64,000 bases of DNA from the NCBI GenBank assembly GCA_958437495.1, contig CAUBOH010000012.1, positions 6,153 through 70,152 of the forward strand. Reading direction: 5' to 3'. The translations under genes and the position numbers were made by a program. Below, in pieces: positions 42,047-49,174 of the stretch (positions are counted from its first letter, which is position 1; each line of letters begins with the position of its first letter). The stretch comes from an uncultured Collinsella sp. (GTDB taxonomy: Bacteria; Actinomycetota; Coriobacteriia; Coriobacteriales; Coriobacteriaceae). The notes below the pieces were generated by a model. It did no database searches. It was not told the DNA's origin and was given only the letters and a program-made list of their open reading frames with translations.

Positions 42047-45000
42047 ATGAGATTGATACACAACAGCCGTCTGCCGCAGTTTCGCACTCCGTTTGGCGCT
42101 GTGACCACAGGAACTTCCGTTTCGCTCTCGGTGATTTTGGAGGATGCCGACCCCAACCATGCAACGCTTACGCTGCGCACCTGGGTCGATGAAATCGGTG
42201 AGTCTCTGTATCCCATGACGCACGAGGGCGACGGCATATTTACCGTAGAGCTTGAGTGCACCGAGCCCTGTCTTATCTGGTACAGCTTTATCTGCAATAT
42301 CGAGGGCCAGCCCGAAGTTCGTCTGGGCGCGCCGCAGGGCCGCACCGGCGGCGAGGGCGTGACCTACGACTACGCCGAGGTGCCGTCGTTCCAGGTCACC
42401 GTCTACAAGCACCGCGAAGTTCGACCCGAGTGGTACGAGCGCGGCATGGTCTACCAGATCTTCCCCGATCGCTATGCCCGCGACGAGCACTGGCGCGAGC
42501 GCACGCTGGCTCAGGTCGAAAAGCCTCGCAACGGAATCCAACGCCGCATGGTCGAGGACTGGAAGGAGCCGCCCGTGTACGAGCGCGCCGAAGACGGCTC
42601 CATCAAGACCTGGGACTTCTACGGCGGATCGCTCAAGGGCATCCAAGAAGACCTGCCTCGTATCGCCGAGCTGGGCTTTACAGCCATCTACCTTAACCCC
42701 ATTTTCGAAGCCGCGAGCAACCACCGCTACGACACGGCCGACTACACCAAGATCGACCCGATCCTGGGCACCGAGCAGGACTTTACCGAGCTGTGTCAGG
42801 CGGCCGAAAAACTCGGCATATCCATCATTCTGGACGGTGTGTTCAACCACACGGGCGACGATTCGGTCTACTTCAACCGCTACGGCAATTATCCCGGCGT
42901 CGGTGCCTGGCAGAGCGAGGATTCGCCGTGGCGCGACGCGTTCTATTTCCACGAGGACGGCTCGTACGACTGCTGGTGGGGTGTGGGCAATATGCCCGCC
43001 ATCAATGAGAGCTCCGAGCTGGTGCGCGAGCGGATCCTGGGCAAGGACGGTATCATCCGCAAATGGCTGCGCGCTGGCGCCCATGGTTGGCGCCTGGATG
43101 TGGCCGACGAGCTTTCCGATGACTTCCTGGCCGAGATAAAAAAGGCCGTGCTCGCCGAGAAGCCCGACGCGCTGCTGCTCGGCGAGGTCTGGGAAGACGC
43201 CTCCAACAAAATCAGCTATGGCCATTTGCGTCGTTATCTGCAAGGATCCGAGCTTGACTCGGCTATGGACTATCCCTTCCGTGACATGGTCATCGGCTTT
43301 TTGATGGGCTACAAGAACGCCTACCAGGCAGCCGAGGATATCGAGACCCTGCGCGAAAATTATCCGCGCGAGGCCCTGTCCTGTGCGCTCAACCTGCTTT
43401 CGAGCCACGACCGTCCGCGCATCATCTCGGTGCTCGGCGGTGGCCCCGACGAGTCGCAGCTGCCCGAGAGCGAGCGCAGCAAGTGGCGCTTGAACGAGAA
43501 CTCGATGGGCCTGGCCAAGAGCCGTTTTTGGCTTGCAACGCTCATGCAGATGACGTTCCCCGGCGTGCCGTCGATTTACTATGGCGACGAGTACGGCCTT
43601 GAGGGCCTGACGGATCCGGGCAATCGCCGCACGCTGCCCATGAAGAAAGACCTGCACGACTTCGATACACTTGCCATCCTTAAAAACGCCTCGGCCGTGC
43701 GCCGCGCCCTGCCGTTTATGGTTGACGGCGAGATCAAGGCGTTCGCGCTCAACGACGAGGTACTCGCCTATACGCGCACCGGTAAAGACGGTGAGGCCGC
43801 GACGGTTATCATCAACCGAAGCCTGCGCAATTCGCACTGCGTGACAATCCCGGCGCTCGGCGAATGTGCGAGCGACGTGATCAGCGGCCACGAGTGCGAG
43901 ATTCACAACGGTACCGTCACGCTCGATCTGTATCCGCTGGGGTCGTCGATCATCTATCACCACGCCGAGCAGCGTCTGCAAGAGCCGCTCGATCACGGCG
44001 CGGGCGTCGTGTGCCACATCACCTCGGTACCGACTGACGATGGCAAGCCGGGAACGATTGGTGCCCCCACGCGTCGTTTTATCGACCATCTGGCCGCCAT
44101 GGGCATGCGCTACTGGCAGGTCCTGCCCGTCAACCCGACGGATTTCTTCCGCTCCCCCTATGCCGGGCCCTCGGCTTTTGCGGGCAACATCGACCTACTA
44201 CCCGAGAGTCACGAGGAACTGGCCGCCGACTTCGCTGTCTGGAAGACCCGCGGCGGCGAGGATGCCGATCCGCTGTACACCGCGTTTAAACATCGCAATG
44301 CCGATTGGCTCGAGAAGTACTGCGTCTACATGGCCGTTAAGAAGTACTTTGAGGGCGAGTCGCGCCACGATTGGCCGTCAGATGTCGCGCGTTACAACGA
44401 GTATCTAATCGACGACAAGCGCTTCCACGACGAGGCCGAGCTTCAGGCGTACATGCAGTACCGCTTTGACCTGGCTTGGTGCGAGCTCATGAACTACGCG
44501 CACAAGAAGGGCATCGAGGTCATCGGCGATATTCCTATGTACGTGTCCGACGATTCGGCCGATGCGTGGAGCGAACCCGAGAACTTCTGGCTGTCCGATA
44601 CCGGTAAGGCAATCGAGATTTCTGGCGCGCCGCCCGACAACTTTGCGCCCGAGGGCCAGGTATGGGGCAACCCCACGTTCCGCTGGGACCACATGAAGCA
44701 GAACGGCTATAGCTGGTGGATGGATCGCCTGCGTCGTGCTTTTTCGCTCTACGACCGTGTGCGCCTGGATCACTTCTTGGGCTTCCACAGCTACTTTAGT
44801 ATCCCCGCGGGCAAGGCTTGCGCCGACGGACGCTGGCTGGCAGGCCCGGGCAAGGACCTGTTCCAGACCGCCTACGACGAGCTGGGCCCGCTCAACTTTA
44901 TCGCCGAGGACCTGGGCTATTTAACGCCCGGTGTTCGCGCCATGGCTTCGACCTGCGGCTTCCCCGGCATGGACGTGCTGGAGTTTAGCGACTACGACGT

Positions 45001-45343
45001 TCGTTGCGGCGTGCATCCTACACCTGGCAAGATTCTGTACACCTCGACGCACGATACGTCGACGCTGGCCGGTTGGTGCACGCATTCCTTTGCGGGCGGC
45101 GATGAGCCGAGCGGTGTTGAGGTGGCGGCCAAGCTGATGGGCGACGCGCTGGCAAGCGACGCTCCTCTGGTGATGATGCCGCTGCAGGATCTCCTGGGGC
45201 TTGGCGACGAGGCGCGCATGAACGTACCGGGGGTGGCCACGGGCAACTGGACCTGGCAGGCTGACGAGGCCGACGTTGCGGCCGCCGAGGGCAAAACTGC
45301 GCAACTCCTGCGCAACACCCATAGATTCTGGGGCGAGGCGTGA
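42047..45343 (+). CDS. Fused GH13 alpha-amylase-type glucosidase and GH77 4-alpha-glucanotransferase
   Basis: A 1098-aa two-enzyme protein. Residues about 1-125 form an N-terminal beta domain as in neopullulanase-type GH13 enzymes. GH13 follows (about 125-600): DGVFNHTGDDS, nucleophile in HGWRLDVADEL, acid in LLGEVWEDA, and LSSHDRPR. The GH77 part (about 640-1095) has RSPYAGPSAFAGN, EVIGDIPMYVSDDSADAW, nucleophile in VRLDHFLGF, FIAEDLGYLT and TSTHDTSTLAGW. The activity set suggests trimming and reshuffling of maltodextrins released by GlgP. The start at 42047 begins the family-like MRLIHNSRLPQF; a 32-residue upstream extension lacks such sequence. The ribosome site is weak. Confidence 0.93.
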   Translation: MRLIHNSRLPQFRTPFGAVTTGTSVSLSVILEDADPNHATLTLRTWVDEIGESLYPMTHEGDGIFTVELECTEPCLIWYSFICNIEGQPEVRLGAPQGRTGGEGVTYDYAEVPSFQVTVYKHREVRPEWYERGMVYQIFPDRYARDEHWRERTLAQVEKPRNGIQRRMVEDWKEPPVYERAEDGSIKTWDFYGGSLKGIQEDLPRIAELGFTAIYLNPIFEAASNHRYDTADYTKIDPILGTEQDFTELCQAAEKLGISIILDGVFNHTGDDSVYFNRYGNYPGVGAWQSEDSPWRDAFYFHEDGSYDCWWGVGNMPAINESSELVRERILGKDGIIRKWLRAGAHGWRLDVADELSDDFLAEIKKAVLAEKPDALLLGEVWEDASNKISYGHLRRYLQGSELDSAMDYPFRDMVIGFLMGYKNAYQAAEDIETLRENYPREALSCALNLLSSHDRPRIISVLGGGPDESQLPESERSKWRLNENSMGLAKSRFWLATLMQMTFPGVPSIYYGDEYGLEGLTDPGNRRTLPMKKDLHDFDTLAILKNASAVRRALPFMVDGEIKAFALNDEVLAYTRTGKDGEAATVIINRSLRNSHCVTIPALGECASDVISGHECEIHNGTVTLDLYPLGSSIIYHHAEQRLQEPLDHGAGVVCHITSVPTDDGKPGTIGAPTRRFIDHLAAMGMRYWQVLPVNPTDFFRSPYAGPSAFAGNIDLLPESHEELAADFAVWKTRGGEDADPLYTAFKHRNADWLEKYCVYMAVKKYFEGESRHDWPSDVARYNEYLIDDKRFHDEAELQAYMQYRFDLAWCELMNYAHKKGIEVIGDIPMYVSDDSADAWSEPENFWLSDTGKAIEISGAPPDNFAPEGQVWGNPTFRWDHMKQNGYSWWMDRLRRAFSLYDRVRLDHFLGFHSYFSIPAGKACADGRWLAGPGKDLFQTAYDELGPLNFIAEDLGYLTPGVRAMASTCGFPGMDVLEFSDYDVRCGVHPTPGKILYTSTHDTSTLAGWCTHSFAGGDEPSGVEVAAKLMGDALASDAPLVMMPLQDLLGLGDEARMNVPGVATGNWTWQADEADVAAAEGKTAQLLRNTHRFWGEA

Positions 45344-45431
45344 TAAAACGCCCGATATAGGGTACAGTTACAGACGTTTGAATTTTTGCGGGCAGAGCGA
45401 TCTGCCCGCTTTGTGCTGAAAAGGAAGTATT

Positions 45432-45668
45432 ATGGCACGCTACGATTACAAGTGCTCGAGCTGCGGCAACGTGTTTGAGGTTGAGCACCCCATGTCCGAG
45501 AGCCCCGAGGTCGTATGCCCCAGCTGCGGCGCCCCAGCCGCCAAGACGTTTTCGGCCAGCGGCATTAAGTTCGAAGGCAGCGGTTTCTACAACACCGACC
45601 AGCGAAGCGGCGGCTCCAGCACCAGCGCCACCAGCGGCTGCTGCGCCAACTGCCCGCATAGCCACTAG
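45432..45668 (+). CDS. FmdB-family small zinc ribbon protein
   Basis: A 78-aa protein with two zinc knuckles, YKCSSCGNVFE (C8, C11) and VVCPSCGAPA (C29, C32), typical of the FmdB putative regulatory protein family. A serine/glycine-rich tail carries an additional CCANCPHSH. AAAAGGAAG precedes the ATG. Function unknown. It stands alone with its own terminator. Confidence 0.9.
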   Translation: MARYDYKCSSCGNVFEVEHPMSESPEVVCPSCGAPAAKTFSASGIKFEGSGFYNTDQRSGGSSTSATSGCCANCPHSH

Positions 45669-45678
45669 TGACAAGCAG

Positions 45679-45715
45679 CCCCGCGATCAAGCCCGATCGC
45701 GGGGCCGATTTTTTT
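45679..45715 (+). terminator. Terminator after the FmdB-like gene
   Basis: CCCCGCGATC, loop AAGCCC, GATCGCGGGG, then CCGATTTTTTT. Confidence 0.92.
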
Positions 45716-45754
45716 CAGGAATGTCCCACGCCCCAGCGACTGGTCTGGGGTTGC

Positions 45755-45914
45755 GCCACGAAAACGGCCTATCTACTACGTTTGACCCGTATAGTCCGAG
45801 CACATCTGCGTTTTTACAAAATCGACGAGCCGTCTACCTGCGGTTTTGATTTCGCTAAATTCGGCATGGTTGGGAGTGGTGGGTTTAATGTAGTAGATAG
45901 GCCCATTTCATGGC
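45755..45914. repeat. 160-bp palindromic MITE-like element, copy 2
   Basis: Same length and same terminal repeats as 18063-18222 (inward reads begin GCCACGAAAAC and GCCATGAAAT, then CTATCTACTAC). The internal GCCGTCTACCTGCGG module is in the opposite orientation to copy 1. No ORF. It lies between the FmdB-like gene and the rsmB stop; short frames across it are not real. Confidence 0.85.
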
Positions 45915-45940
45915 AAGCAGATCAATCCTCGGGTGCCGTA

Positions 45941-47341
45941 TTAGTTGCGCACCAGCCTGGCGCAGAAGTGGCCGTCGTAGGAGTCGGCGTTTACGGGCAC
46001 GCTTTGGAAAAGTCCTCGATCGTTTTGGCGGACGGCTACCAGCTTCTTGGCCTGCGCAAAATCGGGCAGTTGCAGAATCTGTGCCTCGGAAAGCGGTGCT
46101 ACGCTAAAGCCAGCGCCCTCGGGAGAGGTCAGGAAGGCATCCACGACCTGCGCGTTCTCCTCATCAAAGACCGAGCAGGTGGCATAGATGAGCTCACCAC
46201 CGGCAGCCACGCGCGCGGCTCCTTCTTTGAGCATCGTCAGCTGCAGCTTGGGCAGCTCAGTCGTAACGTCGTTCTCAGTCAGACGCCACGGAATCTCGGG
46301 ATGACGGCGCATGGTGCCGGTGCCCGAGCACGGGGCATCAATAAACACCGTATCGAACAGGGCAGGTTTGCCAAGCATGGCATCAAACGACGTCAGCACC
46401 TCGTCGAGCTCGCAGGCATCGCCCGAGACCGTGCGAACTCCCATAATACCCGCCTTATGCAGGCGTGCGAGATTCTGATCACACTTACGATCATGCAGGT
46501 CGAGAGCGGTATGCTGGCGCTCGTACCCAGCACGTTTGGCCTGACACATCATCACATAGGTCTTGGTACCGCGGCCGGCACCAATCTCCAAGCAGCGCCC
46601 GGGACGCGTCGCCGCAGTGGCGATGAGCTGGGCGTTAAGGTCCGAGGCAACGGCAGCAGCGCGCTCAAACACGCCGGACGCAACCGTAACCTGCGCATCG
46701 ACCGGCGCATGGCAACCCGGGAACACGGGTGCAACAAGCTGCGAGATATACGGATCGGGCTTGGTCGCAAAGGCGTTCTCGTGCAAAGCCAGCGGCGCAG
46801 GTGCCAAGTTACCGGCAAAGTTGAGCACGCCCTCGGGCGTGTCGAACGATGCCATAATACGAGCGCACAGCCAGCGCGGCATGCCCATCAGGCGCGACAG
46901 GCGAAACAAACGGCGCTCAGACTCATCGGCATCCGTCGCAGTGGCAAAGTCCTCAACGTTGTCCGCAACCTTATGCAGCACGGCATTGGCCAAACCGGCG
47001 GCAGACTTAGCGCCGCTGCGCACGAGTTCAACGCCCTGACTCACCGCAACACGACCCGGCGTATGCAGATAGAGCATCTCAAAAGCCGAGATACGAAGCG
47101 CCATGCGCACACGAGGCGCGACCTTTTTGGGCTTATCGAGAAACTGGTCGAGCAGTTCATCCAAAATGCCTTGGGTGGCTGCAACTCCAAGTGCCAAACG
47201 AGCGGCAAAAGCAGAATCGCGCTGGTCAATGGCCTTGGCTGAAGCACGGGACGAAAGCACGTCGCGCGCGTACATGCCGCGGCGATCGGCCTCCATCAAC
47301 ACATCGAGCGCAAGCTTGCGCGCGGGAGACAACTTGCTCAT
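45941..47341 (-). CDS. rsmB: 16S rRNA (cytosine(967)-C5)-methyltransferase
   Basis: A 466-aa SAM-dependent enzyme. The N-terminal 140 residues are a NusB-like RNA-binding domain (ARKLALDVLMEADRRG, LELVRSGAKSAAGL-type sequence). The methyltransferase domain has CLEIGAGRGTKT, the DAPCSGTGTMRRHPE loop, and the catalytic cysteine in IYATCSVFDEEN. The expected C-terminal FQSVPVNADSYDGHFCARL is present. The start at 47341 forms an ATGA overlap with fmt. The priA-def-fmt-rsmB order is a classic conserved group. Confidence 0.95.
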   Translation of the reverse strand: MSKLSPARKLALDVLMEADRRGMYARDVLSSRASAKAIDQRDSAFAARLALGVAATQGILDELLDQFLDKPKKVAPRVRMALRISAFEMLYLHTPGRVAVSQGVELVRSGAKSAAGLANAVLHKVADNVEDFATATDADESERRLFRLSRLMGMPRWLCARIMASFDTPEGVLNFAGNLAPAPLALHENAFATKPDPYISQLVAPVFPGCHAPVDAQVTVASGVFERAAAVASDLNAQLIATAATRPGRCLEIGAGRGTKTYVMMCQAKRAGYERQHTALDLHDRKCDQNLARLHKAGIMGVRTVSGDACELDEVLTSFDAMLGKPALFDTVFIDAPCSGTGTMRRHPEIPWRLTENDVTTELPKLQLTMLKEGAARVAAGGELIYATCSVFDEENAQVVDAFLTSPEGAGFSVAPLSEAQILQLPDFAQAKKLVAVRQNDRGLFQSVPVNADSYDGHFCARLVRN

Positions 47342-48258
47342 GACAGTACACCCCACGTAAGATCGGCACCCTGCAGGCCGGCAGCCCAGGCAGAAGCAGC
47401 CATGGCACGCTTGCCGTCGGGCTTAACCTCGAGCAGTTCAACCGCGCCATCGGACAGGCCCAAGTAGACACGCTTGGCCTTAACGAGAACCTGACCCTCG
47501 TCAAACAACACATCAGCCGGCGAAGCATCGAGCACGCGCACGGTCTTGCCGGCAATCACGCAACGAGCGGGAGCGGCGTCGGACGAGGCAAGCACATGAC
47601 GCAAGCAATCAAGTGCCGCCATCTGAGGATCCAGACGCATCTCCTGCTTAGAAATCTTGGCGGCATGGGTAACAAGCGACTCATCCTGTTCAGTCCACAC
47701 GGCGGTGCCATCGGCAAGCGAAGGAAGCGTATCGGCAAGCAATTTGCCGCCAAGCTCAGCAAGCTCCATAGTCAGCGCCTCGGCATGCTTACCGGCAACC
47801 GACGTGGAAGCCTGGGCACAATAAGCACCAGTATCCACGCCATGTCCAATGCGCATGATAGAAACGCCAGCAACCTCGTCACCAGCAAGAATGGCACGCT
47901 GAATAGGAGCGGCGCCACGCCAACGAGGCAGCAAGGACGCATGAACATTCACAATGCCGAGCGGTGCCATATGCAGCACCTCATCGGGCAAAATGCAGCC
48001 GTACGCAGCCACACAAAAAATGTCAGCCTGGGCAGCCTGGAGCGCCTCAACAACCTCAGGCGTCATACGATTAGCCTCAACAACCGGCAACCCCAGCTCA
48101 AGCGCCTTAGCCTTAACAGGAGACGGCTCAAGCTTCTTGCCACGCCCGCGAACAGCATCGGGACGAGTAACAACAAGCGCAATCTCATTCCCAGCCTCGA
48201 CGAGCGAAGTCAACGAAGGCACAGCAAAATCAGGCGTACCCATAAACACAATACGCAT
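47338..48258 (-). CDS. fmt: Methionyl-tRNA formyltransferase
   Basis: A 306-aa enzyme formylating initiator Met-tRNA. N-terminal IVFMGTPDFAVPSLTSLVEAG and LVVTRPDAVRGRGKKLEPSPVK, the catalytic loop VNVHASLLPRWRGAAPIQRAILAG-type sequence (read as NVHASLLPRWRGAAP), and a C-terminal OB-like domain are present. Length is normal. It is separated from def by 361 nt containing a large palindrome, unusual within this group. Confidence 0.96.
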   Translation of the reverse strand: MRIVFMGTPDFAVPSLTSLVEAGNEIALVVTRPDAVRGRGKKLEPSPVKAKALELGLPVVEANRMTPEVVEALQAAQADIFCVAAYGCILPDEVLHMAPLGIVNVHASLLPRWRGAAPIQRAILAGDEVAGVSIMRIGHGVDTGAYCAQASTSVAGKHAEALTMELAELGGKLLADTLPSLADGTAVWTEQDESLVTHAAKISKQEMRLDPQMAALDCLRHVLASSDAAPARCVIAGKTVRVLDASPADVLFDEGQVLVKAKRVYLGLSDGAVELLEVKPDGKRAMAASAWAAGLQGADLTWGVLS

Positions 48259-48475
48259 AAAGAACGTCTCCCCTCAACCAAAGCCGAGACGGCTACAAAT
48301 AACAGCGCCCAGGTCGCAAGTGCACCCAGCCGCATGAACAGTTCAACAGAAACAAATATACCCAAAACCAAAGAAAGAGCCGCAATAAAAGCAGCTCTTT
48401 CAGCAAAGCACCTATCAGCAAAGACGCCCTTCCCTGGCCCGACGGCACCCGGGCGAAAAGGAGCACGAAAACGCA
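48259..48475. other. Intergenic DNA between def and fmt, 5' of fmt
   Basis: No plausible gene. Short frames on both strands span it but lack ribosome sites. It may contain a separate fmt promoter, because the palindrome next to it would impede read-through from def. Confidence 0.4.
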
Positions 48476-48611
48476 GTCCCCTTCCGCCGCAGGGCTTAGG
48501 TTTTGCTCCACGCGCAGCTCCGCACGAGCCGAAGAGCACTTAATGTGCTCTTCGTGCGAGCAGGACTGTTTGAGCATGGAGCAAAACCTAAGCCCTGCGG
48601 CGGAAGGGGAC
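48476..48611. repeat. 136-bp palindrome with conserved core, copy 1
   Basis: Perfect 35-bp inverted arms (48476-48510 and 48577-48611, starting GTCCCCTTCC and ending GGAAGGGGAC) flank a 66-nt core. In the core GAAGAGCAC and GTGCTCTTC pair around TTAAT, with CGCAC/GTGCG outside, and a conserved right part GAGCAGGACTGT. The core matches the element at 54905-55025; the arms do not. No ORF. Confidence 0.9.
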
Positions 48612-48619
48612 GGTGGAAC

Positions 48620-49156
48620 CTACTCCGTCTCGCCCGGTCGAGCGCCGCGGGCCAGGGCGTCCTGGTACTCCTTGACTGCCTTGAGCCTCTGCATAGGCTT
48701 CAGTCGCTCGAACATGGTGTTGCCGTGCAGGTGATCGATCTCGTGCTGCAGGCACACGCAAAACAGATCGCCCGAGGCCTCGTAGCGAATTAGGTTGGCA
48801 TCCAGGTCGTACGCCTCGACGACAACATGGTCGGGACGCTCGATCTCGCAGCTAATGCCGGGGATAGACAGGCAGCCCTCGCTAAACGGAACGAGATGGT
48901 CGCTTTGCTCAACAATCACGGGATTGATGAGCACGTACGGGTCATAGTCGTTCTTATCGCTGTAGTCGCAGTCGATAGTGACAAGCTGAATGAGCTCGCC
49001 GATCTGCGGGGCGGCCAGACCGCAACCGCCGTTCTCGAACATCATCTTCTTCATCTTCTCGGCAAGCGCCTCGATCGCCGGGGTAATTTCCTCGATGACG
49101 GCACACTCCTGGCGCAGACGAGGGTCAGGAGACAGTACGATTCCGTTGGCTTCCAT
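48620..49156 (-). CDS. def: Peptide deformylase
   Basis: A 178-aa metalloenzyme removing the formyl group from nascent proteins. Motif 1 GGCGLAAPQIG, motif 2 EGCLSIPG with the metal cysteine, and motif 3 QHEIDHLHGN with the HExxH ligands are all present. The start at 49156 gives AAAGG a proper spacing; an ATG 6 nt upstream would leave no spacing. It is 18 nt after priA and heads towards fmt. Confidence 0.96.
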   Translation of the reverse strand: MEANGIVLSPDPRLRQECAVIEEITPAIEALAEKMKKMMFENGGCGLAAPQIGELIQLVTIDCDYSDKNDYDPYVLINPVIVEQSDHLVPFSEGCLSIPGISCEIERPDHVVVEAYDLDANLIRYEASGDLFCVCLQHEIDHLHGNTMFERLKPMQRLKAVKEYQDALARGARPGETE

Positions 49157-49174
49157 GGCCATCCTTTCGGGTTG

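Noticed and set aside
41921..44089. A 722-aa open frame on the minus strand across the GH13 half of the fusion gene
   Set aside because: Composition is that of a reversed-frame shadow, and the sense strand carries intact GH13 motifs.
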